Assembly (NCBI RefSeq): GCF_011758805.1
Contig: NZ_JAANOW010000004.1
Coordinates: 1-64,000 of the forward strand
Length of the DNA: 64,000 bases
From: Mycolicibacterium fluoranthenivorans
GTDB taxonomy: Bacteria; Actinomycetota; Actinomycetes; Mycobacteriales; Mycobacteriaceae
Direction of reading: 5' to 3'
Shown here: piece after piece, positions 19,997-32,416 of the stretch
How the letters are laid out: the number at the start of each line of letters is the position of its first letter
How positions within the stretch are numbered: position 1 is the first letter of the stretch
Position numbers and translations under genes: made by a program
Notes under the pieces: generated by a model
Seen by the model: only the letters and a program-made list of their open reading frames with translations
Databases searched by the model: none
What the model was told of the DNA's origin: nothing

Positions 19997-21571
19997 CTAT
20001 CCGAGGTGCGCCGCATACGCGGTGCCGTCACGCTTCCAGATGGTCCGGCCCTGCGGATCGGTACCCATCGCGACCAGCTCGCGTTTGAGGATCTTGTTGG
20101 TCGCCGTACTCGGCAGATCCGCCGCGATCCACAGGTAGCGCGGCCAGGCCTTCGGCGAGAGATCGGGCTGGGCGGCCAGGAACTCGGCGAACTCCGCGGG
20201 CGTCAGTTCCGCGCCGTCGCGCAGCACCACGGCGGCCATCACCTGGTCACCGACCAGCTCGTCGGGCACCGGGTAGACGGCGACCCGGTTGATCGCGGGC
20301 AGTCGCAGCAGGATCCGCTCGATCGGGCCGCTGGTCAGGTTCTCGCCGTCCACCCTCATCCAGTCCGCGGTGCGACCCGCCAGGTAGATCCAGCCGTCCG
20401 CGTCCTGGTAGGCCAGGTCGCCAGACCAGTACACGCCGCCGCGCATCCGTTCGTCGGTGGCGGACTTGTCGTTGTAGTAGCCGCGGAACAGCCCGCTGCC
20501 CGAGGTGTTGACCAGTTCACCAGTGGCTTCGTCGGCGTTGATCAGCGCACCGGTGTCGTCGAAGCGCGCGACGGCGCAGGGTTCCCCGGTCTCGTGGTGG
20601 TAGATCGCCACCCCCGGGAAGCCTTTGCCGATGGAACCGGCCGGGCAGTCCTCGGTGCGGGTGATGATCACGGCGGTCTCGGTGGAGCCGAACCCGTCCC
20701 AGACGGTGCAGCCGAAGCGACGGCTGAACACGTCGATATCGCGATCGGCCGCCTCGTTGCCGAAGGCGACGCGCAACGTGTTGTCGGCGTCGTCCGGTTG
20801 TTCGGCGGTCGCCAGGATGTAGGCCAGCGGCTTGCCGACGTAGTTCATGTAGGTGGCCCCGTAGCGGCGGATATCGGGCAGGAACCCCGAGGCGGAGAAT
20901 GTCGCGGGCGCCATCGCGGCCCCGGCGCTGAGCGCCACGCTCCATCCGGCGTAGACGGCGTTGGAGTGGAACAGCGGCATGGACAGATAGCAGGTGTCGG
21001 TGGAGTCCAGTTCGTAGCGCTGCACCAGGGCACTGCCGGCGAAGAGCACCGTCGCGTGGGGCACCTCGACCGCCTTGGGATCGCCGCTGGTTCCCGAGGT
21101 GAAGATCATCATGAACGTGTCGTCGGCGGTGACCTCTTTGTGCGGCGCGAGATCCGGTGCCCCGGCCAGGAGCTGCGCCCACTCGTCGCTGCCGGTGTCG
21201 TACACCGTGACGCCGGCCAGATCGATCCCGTCGAGCAACGGCCTGTGCTCCGCATCGGTGATCAGGATCTGGGTGTCGACCTTCGCGATATCGCGGGCCA
21301 GTGCGTCGCCGCGCCGCGTGGTGTTGACGCCGCACAGCACATATCCCCCGAGTGCGGCCGCCGCGAGCGCGGTGAGCATGTCGGGGGTGTTGCCCAGCAG
21401 CGTGCCGACATGCATCGGCCGCTCCGGATCCGCACGTCCGATGAGTGCCGCGGCCTGCCGCGTGGCGTCTGCCACGTGCGCGCGCCAGGTCCAGCTCCGG
21501 TCGCCGTGTTTGACCGCGACGGTGTCCTGCTCGGCGCGTTCGCGCAACAACTGCTGGAGCGTGTCGGCCAC
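19997..21571 (-). CDS. Acyl-CoA synthetase (AMP-forming, FadD family)
   Basis: About 524 aa. It activates fatty or other carboxylic acids as acyl-AMP and then acyl-CoA. The P-loop MIFTSGTSGDPKAVE lies near residue 165, the GSTETAV adenylation motif near 310, and YWSGDLAYQDADGW plus the C-terminal NKILKRELVA lysine complete the family pattern. GTG 21571 (VADTLQQLLRERAEQD) is preferred over the upstream start at 21601. It resembles the FadD17/FadD1 type, but the substrate cannot be told. It is divergent from a TetR gene, and the pair interrupts the rho-rpmE neighbourhood as known in M. tuberculosis. Confidence 0.92.
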   Translation of the reverse strand: MADTLQQLLRERAEQDTVAVKHGDRSWTWRAHVADATRQAAALIGRADPERPMHVGTLLGNTPDMLTALAAAALGGYVLCGVNTTRRGDALARDIAKVDTQILITDAEHRPLLDGIDLAGVTVYDTGSDEWAQLLAGAPDLAPHKEVTADDTFMMIFTSGTSGDPKAVEVPHATVLFAGSALVQRYELDSTDTCYLSMPLFHSNAVYAGWSVALSAGAAMAPATFSASGFLPDIRRYGATYMNYVGKPLAYILATAEQPDDADNTLRVAFGNEAADRDIDVFSRRFGCTVWDGFGSTETAVIITRTEDCPAGSIGKGFPGVAIYHHETGEPCAVARFDDTGALINADEATGELVNTSGSGLFRGYYNDKSATDERMRGGVYWSGDLAYQDADGWIYLAGRTADWMRVDGENLTSGPIERILLRLPAINRVAVYPVPDELVGDQVMAAVVLRDGAELTPAEFAEFLAAQPDLSPKAWPRYLWIAADLPSTATNKILKRELVAMGTDPQGRTIWKRDGTAYAAHLG

Positions 21572-21705
21572 TGCTGACCCTCTCGACGACGGTGAACACA
21601 TTGGTGAAAGTGTCTACCATGGCGGAGGGTGTGCACCATAGCCGCGCCGCCATTGGCACAATCAGTACAGCCCCACCCCGTACATATGACCAGGAGCCGG
21701 CACCT

Positions 21706-22317
21706 TTGACGAGCACCACCAGCACCACCACCCCGCCCAGCGTGCGTGATCGGCTGATCGACGCCGCCGAAGTGTGCCTGCGCGCCAAGGGCATCCGGGC
21801 CACCACCGTCTCCGAGGTGGCCGAGGGCGCAGGGGTGTCCCGCGGCTGGCTGTACCGGCACTTCCCCGACAAGGTGACCCTGCTGGGCGCCGCGATCGTC
21901 CGCCTCAACGAGGCGTACTGGTCCGAGGCGCACGCTGTCCTGGAGCAGGTCGAGGGCCTGGATCAGCAGATTGCCGCGGGTATCCGGCACGGCCGCACCG
22001 CGTACGACGACCCGGGCGCACTCCTGATGAAGCTGCGGATCGACGAGCCCGATGAGTTCGCCGCGTGTGCGGGCGCCGGTGTACAGGGTCTGGTGCCCGA
22101 CCTGGCGAGCTTCTGGTCCCGCTACCTGATCGCCGCGCGGGAGAAGGGCGAGATCCACCCGGACGTCATCATCGCCGAAGCCTCCGAATGGGTGGCGCGC
22201 GTGGTGATCTCGCTGGCCACCGTGCCGGGCGACACGCTCGATCCCGGCGACTCGAATCAGCTACTCACCCATATTCGGCGCTATCTCATGCCCGCGCTGC
22301 GCAGCGCTCCCGCATAA
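21706..22317 (+). CDS. TetR-family transcriptional regulator
   Basis: About 203 aa. The N-terminal HTH reads RDRLIDAAEVCLRAKGIRATTVSEVAEGAGVSRGWLYRHFPDK, split here for length: helices from RDRLIDAAEV to GWLYRHFPDK. The C-terminal ligand domain is all-helical. A TTG start at 21706 is chosen because AGGAG lies 8 bp upstream; in-frame upstream ATGs (21619 onward) would place N-terminal residues inside the divergent promoter region. Divergent from the acyl-CoA synthetase, so it probably represses that gene with an acyl-CoA or fatty-acid ligand (inference). Confidence 0.85.
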   Translation: MTSTTSTTTPPSVRDRLIDAAEVCLRAKGIRATTVSEVAEGAGVSRGWLYRHFPDKVTLLGAAIVRLNEAYWSEAHAVLEQVEGLDQQIAAGIRHGRTAYDDPGALLMKLRIDEPDEFAACAGAGVQGLVPDLASFWSRYLIAAREKGEIHPDVIIAEASEWVARVVISLATVPGDTLDPGDSNQLLTHIRRYLMPALRSAPA

Positions 22318-22330
22318 GCCGAATCGACAA

Positions 22331-22364
22331 AAAGAGTCCCGCTTCTTACGAAGCGGGACTCTTT
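22331..22364. terminator. Bidirectional intrinsic terminator
   Basis: A perfect 15-bp stem (AAAGAGTCCCGCTTC / GAAGCGGGACTCTTT) with a TTAC loop sits between the convergent tetR and rho genes. The A/T tracts at both ends make it suitable for termination in either direction. This is among the clearest classical terminators in the window. Confidence 0.9.
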
Positions 22365-22384
22365 CGTCGGTCGATCGGCGCGGA

Positions 22385-24415
22385 CTAGTCGTCGCCGTTA
22401 CTACCGGGTGCGTTCTTGGAGACCTGGACCAGGAACTCGTAGTTGGTCTTGGTCTTACGCAGCTGGCTCATCAGCAGATCGATGGCCTGATGCGAGTCCA
22501 GCCCGGAGAGCACCCGGCGCAGCTTGTGCACGATGGCGAACTCCTCGGACGACATCAGCAGCTCGTCCTTGCGGGTGTTGGACGGATTGACATCGACGGC
22601 GGGGAACACCCGACGCTCGGCGATCTTGCGGTCCAGCTTCAGCTCGGCGTTGCCGGTGCCCTTGAACTCCTCGAAGATCACGGTGTCACCGGTGGAGCCG
22701 GTCTCGACCAGCGCCGAGGCGATGATCGTCAGGGAGCCACCGTGCTCGATATTGCGGGCCGCGCCGAGGAACCGCTTGGGCGGGTACAGCGCGGTGGAAT
22801 CCACACCACCGGACAGGATGCGGCCCGAGGCCGGCGACGCGTTGTTGTATGCGCGGCCCAACCGGGTGATCGAGTCGAGCAGCACCACGACGTCCTTGCC
22901 CTGTTCGACCAGGCGCTTGGCCCGTTCGATGGCCAACTCGGCGGCCTGGGTGTGGTCTGACGGCGGCCGGTCGAAGGTCGAGGCGATGACCTCACCCTTG
23001 ACCGAGCGGGTCATGTCGGTGACCTCTTCGGGGCGCTCGTCGACGAGCACGACCATGAGGTGGCATTCCGGGTTGTTGGTGGAGATCGCGTTGGCGATGT
23101 CCTGCATGATCGTCGTCTTACCGGCCTTGGGCGGGGACACGATCAGGGCGCGCTGGCCCTTGCCGATCGGCATGATCAAGTCGATCACCCGGGTGGTCAG
23201 CCGCTCGGGCGTGGTCTCCAGGCGCAGCCGCTGGTTCGGGTAGAGCGGCGTCAGCTTGGTGAAATCGGGCCGATTCTTGGCGTTCTCGACCGGACCACCG
23301 TTGACGGTGTCCAACCGCACGAGTGGGTTGAACTTCTGGCGCGGGTTGTTTCCGCCGCCGCCTTCACCCTCACGGGCGACGCGCACCGCGCCGGTCACGG
23401 CATCGCCGCGGCGCAGGCCGTTCTTGCGCACCATGTTCATCGACACGTAGACGTCGTTAGGTCCGGCCAGGTAGCCGGAGGTGCGGACGAATGCGTAGTT
23501 GTCGAGCACGTCGAGGATGCCGGCGACCGGCTGGACGACGTCGTCCTCGCGCAACTCGGTGTCGCGGTCTCCCCCGCCGCCGGAGCTGCCCGGACCGTCG
23601 CCGGTGCGCTCGCCACGGCGCCTGCGGTCCCGGAACCGGCGTCCGCGCCGGCCCTGGCGGCTGTCGTCATCGTCATCGCCGCTGTTGTCGCCGCGATTGT
23701 TGTTCTCGCCGCGGTTACTGTTGTCGCCGCGGTTGCTGTTCTCTCCGCGGTTGTTGTTCTCACCGCGGTTGTTGTTGCGGTTCTGGTTGTTGCGGTTCTG
23801 CTGACCACCGTGCTGCTGCTGGTCGCCGCTGCCGGCGCCCTCGGCCTTGTCCTGCTTGTCCTGGCCACCGGACTTCACCTCTTCACGAGGTGTCGCGTCA
23901 CCGGCCGGCGCGTCCTGGCTCTTCGCCTCGGCGTCCTGCTTGGGTGCGGCGTCCTGCTTGGACTCGACGTCCTGCTTGGGTGCGGCGTCCTGGCCGGCCT
24001 CGGCGCTGTCCTGCGACGCAGGCTCCTGCGCTGCGGCGGGCGCGCCCGTACCCCGGGAAGCACCGCGGCGCTCACGCCGCGGCCGTTCGGTCTGCTCCGG
24101 CGCATCGGCTGCAGCGGCAGGGGCGCTCGCGGCCTTTGCCGCGGGTGCCGCGTCGGCTGCAGCGGCCGTGCCGCCACCCCCGCTGCGGATTTCCTTGATG
24201 GCAGAGATGAGTTCGCTCTTGCGCATGCCGGACGTGCCCTTGACGCCGGCCTCATTGGCCAGCGCGCGCAGGTCCGGGAGCAGCATCGACGTGAGCGAGC
24301 CGCCACGGCCACCGCGAGTGGCGCCCGTGCTGGGCGCATCGGTGGTTTCCACGACTGGTTGCGCGGCGACGGCCACGTCGCTGTCGCTGGTCGTGAAGAG
24401 GTCCGTATCAGTCAC
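22385..24415 (-). CDS. rho: Transcription termination factor Rho
   Basis: 676-aa hexameric RNA-dependent ATPase/translocase. It has the Rho N-terminal SAP-like domain (about 40-75, LPDLRALANEAGVKGTSGMR), a long disordered insert (about 80-275) rich in Ala/Gln/Asp, then Asn/Arg/Gly repeats, the RNA-binding cold-shock fold (about 290-345, VVQPVAGILDVLDNYAFVRT), and the RecA core with SPPKAGKTTIMQ (Walker A), LVDERPEEVTDM and the Q/R-loop region. The insert is typical in kind of actinobacterial Rho, which are much longer than the 419-aa E. coli protein. Monocistronic here, with 287 bp of non-coding upstream DNA to thrB. Confidence 0.97.
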   Translation of the reverse strand: MTDTDLFTTSDSDVAVAAQPVVETTDAPSTGATRGGRGGSLTSMLLPDLRALANEAGVKGTSGMRKSELISAIKEIRSGGGGTAAAADAAPAAKAASAPAAAADAPEQTERPRRERRGASRGTGAPAAAQEPASQDSAEAGQDAAPKQDVESKQDAAPKQDAEAKSQDAPAGDATPREEVKSGGQDKQDKAEGAGSGDQQQHGGQQNRNNQNRNNNRGENNNRGENSNRGDNSNRGENNNRGDNSGDDDDDSRQGRRGRRFRDRRRRGERTGDGPGSSGGGGDRDTELREDDVVQPVAGILDVLDNYAFVRTSGYLAGPNDVYVSMNMVRKNGLRRGDAVTGAVRVAREGEGGGGNNPRQKFNPLVRLDTVNGGPVENAKNRPDFTKLTPLYPNQRLRLETTPERLTTRVIDLIMPIGKGQRALIVSPPKAGKTTIMQDIANAISTNNPECHLMVVLVDERPEEVTDMTRSVKGEVIASTFDRPPSDHTQAAELAIERAKRLVEQGKDVVVLLDSITRLGRAYNNASPASGRILSGGVDSTALYPPKRFLGAARNIEHGGSLTIIASALVETGSTGDTVIFEEFKGTGNAELKLDRKIAERRVFPAVDVNPSNTRKDELLMSSEEFAIVHKLRRVLSGLDSHQAIDLLMSQLRKTKTNYEFLVQVSKNAPGSNGDD
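23690..23779 (-). repeat. 18-bp tandem repeat within rho
   Basis: Five head-to-tail 18-bp units on the plus strand (for example GCCGCGATTGTTGTTCTC then GCCGCGGTTACTGTTGTC) encode hexapeptides of the type NNRGEN or SNRGDN in the disordered part of Rho. A partial unit precedes them. Such repeats can expand or contract by slippage. Confidence 0.85.
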
Positions 24416-24702
24416 GGATTTCCTTTCTTTCCCCGCCGTCCATCCGACGCGAGGGGTCCCCGAAGGTCATGTGCAGTCAGCCAAACAGCCGATTGCGTTG
24501 TCTTCCACGGCGCCACCGTCACCATTGCAACGATGACCACCGGGATTCGCCGCCATGCGGAGGACCGTCAGCCCACGAGTGAAATACGAGAAGATGAGGT
24601 AGTCGTCCTAGTGTCGGCGCAGCTAGAGACGCTGCGATTGCTGGACAATTGCGAGAATAACTCGCATCACTGCCGGAAGCAAGAAACGCCCTCTTTCGCG
24701 TG

Positions 24703-26806
<2,104 letters not shown>

Positions 26807-26810
<4 letters not shown>

Positions 26811-28132
26811 TCTGCGGTTCCTTCCAGTCGCAGCACGCTGTTGATGCACTCCACGGCGTCGTGGTCGGCAAGGGCGGCAACGGTTTCCGACAGTGCGGCG
26901 TCGGTGGCCTTGTGGGTGACGACGACGATGCGCGCACCGTGGCGCTGCCCGTCCTCGTCGACGGTGCCCTCCTGGCGCACCTCGGCGATACTGACCTCGC
27001 GCTTGCCGAACTCGGCCGCCACCGAGGACAGCACGCCCGGCTTGTCGGCGACGTTCATGCTCACGTAGTAGCGCGTGGGGATGAAGCCGATCGGCGCGAT
27101 GGGCAACTCTGCGTACTTGGACTCACGCGGGCCACGGCCACCCTGAACCCGGTTGCGGGCCGCCATCACGACATCGCCCATCACCGCGGACGCGGTCGGT
27201 GCACCGCCGGCACCCTGCCCGTAGAACATCAGCCGACCGGCGGCCTCGGCTTCGACCACCACGGCGTTGAAGGCCCCGCCGACGGTGGCCAGCGGGTGCT
27301 CCAGAGGCACCAACGCCGGATAGACGCGAGCCGAAACCCGCTGCTGCCCTTCATCGTTGGTCAGTCGCTCGCAGATGGCCAGCAGCTTGATATTGCAGCC
27401 CAGCGCCCTGGCCGACTCGAAATCGGCGGCGCTGACCTTGGTGATGCCCTCGCGGTAGACGTCGTCTGCGGTGACCCGGGTGTGGAAGGCGATCGAAGCC
27501 AGAATCGCCGCCTTCGCGGCGGCGTCGTAACCCTCGACATCGGCGGTGGGGTCGGCCTCCGCGTAACCCAGGGCACTGGCATCGGCGAGCGCGCTGGCGT
27601 AGTCGGCACCGGTGTCGTTCATGGCGCTGAGGATGTAGTTCGTGGTGCCGTTGACGATGCCGGCCACCCGCAGCACGGTGTCACCGGCCAGCGACTGGGT
27701 CAGCGGCCGGATCACCGGGATCGCGCCGGCCACTGCTGCCTCGAAATACAGATCGACACGGGCCTTTTCGGCCGCCTGGGCAAGTTCGCCGGTGGACTGG
27801 GCCATCAGCGCCTTGTTCGCGGTGACGACGGACTTGCCGGTCTCCAGCGCTTTGAGGATGGCCTTGCGGGCCGGTTCGACGGGTCCCATCAGCTCGATGA
27901 CGATATCGACGTCGTCGCGGGAGACCAGCGCGTCGATATCGTCGGTGAGCAACTCGATCGGCACCCCGCGGTCGGCGGAGACGGTGCGGACCCCCACACC
28001 GCGCAGTTCCAGTGGCGCGCCGATGCGGGCGGCCAGGTCCGGAGCGCTCTCGTTGATGATGCGCACCACCTCGGTGCCCACATTGCCCAGACCCAACACC
28101 GCTACGCCGATGGGCTTGTCCTTCTTGCTCAT
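26807..28132 (-). CDS. hom: Homoserine dehydrogenase
   Basis: 441 aa. It reduces aspartate semialdehyde to homoserine. The NAD(P) fold begins [16 protein letters not shown]; the catalytic region includes [12 protein letters not shown]; a C-terminal ACT domain ([20 protein letters not shown]) suggests threonine feedback control as in other Gram-positives. Overlaps lysA by an ATGA. Confidence 0.97.
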
Positions 28133-29526
28133 TCGCCGCTCACCTCCAAACTCAATAGATCGTCGACGCTTTCCCGCCGCAGAATCAGCCGGGCCCTGCC
28201 CTCGCGGACGGCCACCACAGCCGGCCGGGTCACCAGGTTGTACCGGCTTGACATCGAATAGCAGTAGGCGCCGGTCGCGGCCACCGCCAACAGATCACCG
28301 GGGGTGATGTCATCGGACACCCAGGTGTCGCGGACCACGATATCGCCGCTCTCGCAGTGCTTTCCGACGATCCGAGCCAGCGCGGCCGGGGCCTCGCTGA
28401 CCCGCGACACCAGCCGCGCGTCGTACTCGGCGTCATACAGCGCGGGCCGGATGTTGTCGCTCATCCCGCCGTCGACGCTGACATAGCGCCGCTGCGCGGT
28501 GTCGCTGATGGCGACATCCTTGACGGTGCCCACCTCGTAGAGGGTGATCGTGCCCGGCCCTGCGATGGCCCGGCCCGGCTCGACCACCAGCTTCGGCGTG
28601 GGCAGCCCGACGGCCGCCGATTCGTTCTTCACGATCGCCTTGAGCTTGTCGGCCAGCTCCTGCATCGGCGGCGGATCGTCGGACGGCACGTAGGAGATGC
28701 CCAGTCCCCCACCGAGATCGAGGATGTTCATCTGCGCGGTCTTGTCCACGCCGAACTCGGCGACCACATCGCGGAGCAGTCCGATCAGGCGACGCGCGGC
28801 GATCTCGAAGCCGGAGACGTCGAAGATCTGCGAGCCGACGTGGCAGTGCAGGCCGACCAGGCGCAGGTGGTCGGTGGCGAACACCTGGCGTACCGCGTCC
28901 AACGCGGCGCCGCTGGCCAGCGACAGCCCGAACTTCTGGTCCTCGTGCGCGGTGGAGATGAATTCGTGGGTGTGCGCCTCGACTCCGGGGGTGACCCGCA
29001 CCAACACGTCTTGGACGATGCCGGCTCCACCGGCGATGGCGTCGAGGCGCTCGATCTCGATCTCCGAGTCCAGCACGATATGCCCGACCCCGGCCTTCAC
29101 CGCCATGCTGAGCTCGTCCACGGACTTGTTGTTGCCGTGCACGGTGATCCGCTCGGCCGGGAAGTCCGCGTGCAGCGCGACGGCCAGCTCACCACCGGTG
29201 GCGACATCCAGCGACAGACCCTCGGATTTCACCCAGCGGGCGATCTCGGTGCACAGGAACGCTTTCGACGCGTAGTGCACGTATTCGCCGCCACCGAACG
29301 CCGCGGCGATATCCCGGCAGCGCGAGCGGAAATCGTCCTCGTCGATGACGAACAGCGGGGTGCCGAACTGTGCGGCCAAGTCGGTGACCGTCACCCCGGC
29401 AACCGAGACGACACCATCGGCACCTCGAGCCAGGTTGCGCGGCCAGACATTCGGGGCCAGAAGCAGGATCTCGTCGGGCGTCTGCGGCTTGTCCGGCACG
29501 GCAGCACCGGCGGTCTGCGCACTCAC
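28129..29526 (-). CDS. lysA: Diaminopimelate decarboxylase
   Basis: 465-aa PLP enzyme, the last step of lysine synthesis. The PLP-binding Lys is in [15 protein letters not shown]; the glycine-rich [12 protein letters not shown] and the CESGDIV motif of the second subunit's active site are present. The GTG at 29526 overlaps the argS stop (GTGA) and is the start that fits the family; an ATG frame to 29595 lies inside argS. Confidence 0.96.
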   Translation of the reverse strand: MSAQTAGAAVPDKPQTPDEILLLAPNVWPRNLARGADGVVSVAGVTVTDLAAQFGTPLFVIDEDDFRSRCRDIAAAFGGGEYVHYASKAFLCTEIARWVKSEGLSLDVATGGELAVALHADFPAERITVHGNNKSVDELSMAVKAGVGHIVLDSEIEIERLDAIAGGAGIVQDVLVRVTPGVEAHTHEFISTAHEDQKFGLSLASGAALDAVRQVFATDHLRLVGLHCHVGSQIFDVSGFEIAARRLIGLLRDVVAEFGVDKTAQMNILDLGGGLGISYVPSDDPPPMQELADKLKAIVKNESAAVGLPTPKLVVEPGRAIAGPGTITLYEVGTVKDVAISDTAQRRYVSVDGGMSDNIRPALYDAEYDARLVSRVSEAPAALARIVGKHCESGDIVVRDTWVSDDITPGDLLAVAATGAYCYSMSSRYNLVTRPAVVAVREGRARLILRRESVDDLLSLEVSGE

Positions 29527-31172
29527 ATCCGCTCCGGGGCGCTGACGCCGAGGATCGCCAGACCGTTGGCGATGACCTGGCGGGTGGCCTCGCACAGCGC
29601 CAGCCGGGCCGAATGCAGCTCTGCTGGCTTTTCGTCGCCCTGGGGCAGCACCCGACAGGAGTCGTAGAACCGGTGGTAGTCACCGGCCAGGTCCTCCAGG
29701 TACCGGCACACCCGGTGCGGTTCCCGAAGTGCGGCTGCGGTTTTGAGCACCCGGCCGAATTCGCCGATGGTGCGCATCAGGGTGGCTTCACGGTCGTGGC
29801 TGAGCAGTTCCAGGTGTGCGGTGTCGGCGGCCAGGCCCAGATCGGCGGCGCTGCGGGCCAGAGCCGAGAGCCGGGCGTGCGCGTATTGCACGTAGTAGAC
29901 CGGGTTTTCGCTGGATGCCGAGGACCACAACGCCAGGTCGATATCGATCGGGCTGTTGACCGAGGACCGGATCAGCACATACCGGGCGGCGTCCACCCCG
30001 ATGGCGTCGACCAGGTCGTCCAGGGTGATCACGGTGCCGGCGCGCTTGCTCATCCGGACCGGCTGGCCGTCGCGGACCAGGTTGACCATCTGCCCGATCA
30101 GCACCTCGACGGTGTCCGGGTCGTCACCGAGCGCGGCGGCGGCCGCCTTGAGCCGGGCGATGTAGCCGTGATGGTCCGCGCCGAGCATGTAGATACACAG
30201 GTCGAAGCCACGTGCGCGCTTGTCCAGGTAGTACGCGAGGTCGCCGGCGACATAGGCGGGATGGCCATCGCTCTTGATGACGACCCGATCCTTGTCGTCA
30301 CCGAACTCGGTGGTGCGCAACCACGTTGCGCCGTCCTTCTCGTAGATGGCACCGTTTTCCCGCAGCTTCGCGATGGCCTGGTCGACCCGGCCGGAGGTGT
30401 GCATCGAGTCTTCGTGGGTGTAGACGTCGAAGTCGGTGCCGAAGTCGTGCAGCGACTTCTTGATGTGGGTGAACATCAGGTCCACGCCGATCGCCCGGAA
30501 CTTCTCCTGCCGCTCGTCGGCGGGCAGGCTCAACGCGTCGGGCGCCTTGGCGAGCACGGCTGCGGCGATCTCGTTGATATAGCTGCCGGCGTATCCGTCT
30601 TCGGGCGCGGGTTCGCCCATGGCCGCGGCCACCAGCGAGCGGGCGAAGCGGTCGATCTGGCCGCCGTGGTCGTTGAAGTAGTACTCGCGGGTGACCTCGG
30701 CGCCCTGGGTGGTCAGCAAGCGGCCCAGGGCGTCGCCGACGGCGGCCCAGCGGGTGCCACCGATGTGGATGGGCCCGGTCGGGTTGGCCGAGACGAATTC
30801 CAGGTTGATCTTCAGGTCGAGGTCAGCCGAGTGCCCGTAGGTGGCCCCGGCGGACAGCACGTTGGTGACGACGACGCCTTGGGCGCCGGCCTCGATACGC
30901 AGGTTGACGAATCCGGGGCCCGCGACCTCGGCGGCGGCGATCCCGTCGGCGGCGGTCAGCGCCTCGGCCAGCCAGCCGGCCAGCTCACGAGGATTGGCGC
31001 CGACCTTCTTGGCGAGCTGAAGTGCGACGTTGGTGGCGTAGTCACCGTGTTCGGGGTTGCGCGGACGCTCGACGGTCACCGTTTCGGGCAGCGCGGCGGT
31101 GTCCAGGCCGTGTTCGGCCAGGACCGCGGCGGCGGTGGTCTTGAGCAGGGCAGCCAGGTCGGCGGGTGTCAC
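29523..31172 (-). CDS. argS: Arginyl-tRNA synthetase
   Basis: 549-aa class-I synthetase. The HIGH motif is [14 protein letters not shown], and a KMSKS-like site reads [12 protein letters not shown]; the C-terminal DALR-type helical anticodon domain is complete. First gene of the operon. It lies upstream of, and divergent from, a tRNA-Arg gene, a logical though possibly fortuitous pairing. Confidence 0.97.
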   Translation of the reverse strand: MTPADLAALLKTTAAAVLAEHGLDTAALPETVTVERPRNPEHGDYATNVALQLAKKVGANPRELAGWLAEALTAADGIAAAEVAGPGFVNLRIEAGAQGVVVTNVLSAGATYGHSADLDLKINLEFVSANPTGPIHIGGTRWAAVGDALGRLLTTQGAEVTREYYFNDHGGQIDRFARSLVAAAMGEPAPEDGYAGSYINEIAAAVLAKAPDALSLPADERQEKFRAIGVDLMFTHIKKSLHDFGTDFDVYTHEDSMHTSGRVDQAIAKLRENGAIYEKDGATWLRTTEFGDDKDRVVIKSDGHPAYVAGDLAYYLDKRARGFDLCIYMLGADHHGYIARLKAAAAALGDDPDTVEVLIGQMVNLVRDGQPVRMSKRAGTVITLDDLVDAIGVDAARYVLIRSSVNSPIDIDLALWSSASSENPVYYVQYAHARLSALARSAADLGLAADTAHLELLSHDREATLMRTIGEFGRVLKTAAALREPHRVCRYLEDLAGDYHRFYDSCRVLPQGDEKPAELHSARLALCEATRQVIANGLAILGVSAPERM

Positions 31173-31296
31173 AGGGGTCCATCCTATGGTCTGGGGTGGT
31201 CAGCACCCGAATCCATTCCGATTCACGGGGGCGCGCTCCCATGCGCTAGTCTTGCTCCGCTAGTCTGACAAAGCCCTAACGGCGCGAGTTTCACGC

Positions 31297-31372
31297 GCCC
31301 CCGTAGCTCAGGGGATAGAGCGTCTGCCTCCGGAGCAGAAGGCCGCAGGTTCGAATCCTGCCGGGGGCACCA
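31297..31372 (+). tRNA. tRNA-Arg(CCG), CCA encoded
   Basis: A complete cloverleaf: acceptor GCCCCCG pairs with CGGGGGC, the anticodon loop CTCCGGA gives anticodon CCG (reads CGG), and the T-arm GGTTCGAATCC is canonical. The 3' CCA is encoded (31370-31372). Its last 22 bp before the terminal A are duplicated at 39065-39086, so the tRNA was the integration site of the element to its right and was left intact. Confidence 0.97.
31350..31371 (+). repeat. attL core (3' end of tRNA-Arg)
   Basis: 22-bp copy beginning TTCGAATCCTGCC and ending GGGGGCACC, inside the tRNA T-arm and acceptor stem. It is identical to 39065-39086; flanks differ on both sides (GG/ACACC here, CT/CTTG there). Confidence 0.93.
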
Positions 31373-31480
31373 CACCGAAAACCGCCTCTCACCAGGCGCT
31401 ATGGGCCGGTATGGCCGACCTCCCACACAGGGCTCAACAATGATCCAACCATCCACGTCTTCGCTGGTGGCGCGGATTCG

Positions 31481-32275
31481 TTAGCTGGGGTCGTCTCGCG
31501 TGGGCTGGTCAGTGTTGATGCGGTTCCACACATAACCTGCTTCATCTTCGAATCGAATGCCGATGCGCAATCGCAGACCGGACCGGGTTGCGCGGTAGGC
31601 GACTGAAGTCGACGCGCCTGGTCCCAACGATGGCGGCCATTCGGATTGAATTTGGCCGATCATCGCTTGCCGAAGAGCGGCGCTCACCTGTGGCTTGATC
31701 TGTTGTGCCATTGCGTTCTTCATCTGATTTGCAATCGACGGTTGCCCGTACCCCATGCCCATCGCGCCCATGCCAAACTGTTGCTGTTGGCGGAGCAAGC
31801 CTGCCATCGGACCCGAGTTCATCAATCCACCAACACCGCCGCTGACCGCGTCCGAAATAATTTTCTCCATCGCCCCGGATATGTCGAGTTGGCCGGTAGC
31901 CTTCTGCACCCCGTCGGTGACTTCGACGTCCTGGTCGTCGTAGGCGATAACGACGACTCGAAGATCGTTGATGACGCCGGTACTGGCGTTCTGGATGTGT
32001 GCAAGCCAGATGTTTTCGCCGAACCGGTCCCCGCTCGCGATTTCAGGAACGATCTTGCGGGCCTGTGCTGCGATTCGGTCGTCTTCGGCGCGCTGCAAAG
32101 CGGCCATCTGATCGTTATATCGGTCGCGATCTTCAGTCGCTTGTGCGTCTCGGTCGTCACGCTCTCGTCGCGCCTTGCGCGGTTCACGCCACACCGCGAC
32201 GTAGAGCGCAATCAGCACACCGACCGTTGTCGAGATCGACGTCGTGATCTGTAGCCAAGCCGGAATCAGATTCAC
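31481..32275 (-). CDS. Element-encoded membrane-anchored protein of unknown function
   Basis: 264 aa, not recognised. It begins NLIPAWLQITTSISTTVGVLIALYVAVW, a likely single N-terminal membrane helix, followed by a strongly charged segment (REPRKARRERDDRDAQATEDRDRYN) that is probably a cytoplasmic coiled coil. It has a middle domain (about 75-130), a Gly/Met/Gln-rich linker (about 150-185: QQQQFGMGAMGMGYGQ), and a C-terminal beta-rich piece ending in RIGIRFEDEAGYVWNRI. First gene inside attL. It is separated by 141 bp, including a 7-bp GC hairpin (32365-32380), from the 495-aa gene, so probably has its own transcript. Confidence 0.75.
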   Translation of the reverse strand: MNLIPAWLQITTSISTTVGVLIALYVAVWREPRKARRERDDRDAQATEDRDRYNDQMAALQRAEDDRIAAQARKIVPEIASGDRFGENIWLAHIQNASTGVINDLRVVVIAYDDQDVEVTDGVQKATGQLDISGAMEKIISDAVSGGVGGLMNSGPMAGLLRQQQQFGMGAMGMGYGQPSIANQMKNAMAQQIKPQVSAALRQAMIGQIQSEWPPSLGPGASTSVAYRATRSGLRLRIGIRFEDEAGYVWNRINTDQPTRDDPS

Positions 32276-32416
32276 CGTTCACTCCCCTAGATCCGTTTCG
32301 AACCTTCCGGCTCAAACGATAAGGACGCGGTACGACAAAACCGTCCGGCGACGCCCGCGACAGCACCCGCCTTGGCGGGTCGCCACCACCACGCGTTTAG
32401 CTGACTGAGCTACCGC

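Noticed and set aside
21592..21705. Weak inverted repeats (for example ATGGCGG...CCGCCAT) as a TetR operator
   Set aside because: Arms of only 7 bp with a 21-bp spacer in GC-rich DNA are not distinguishable from chance by eye.
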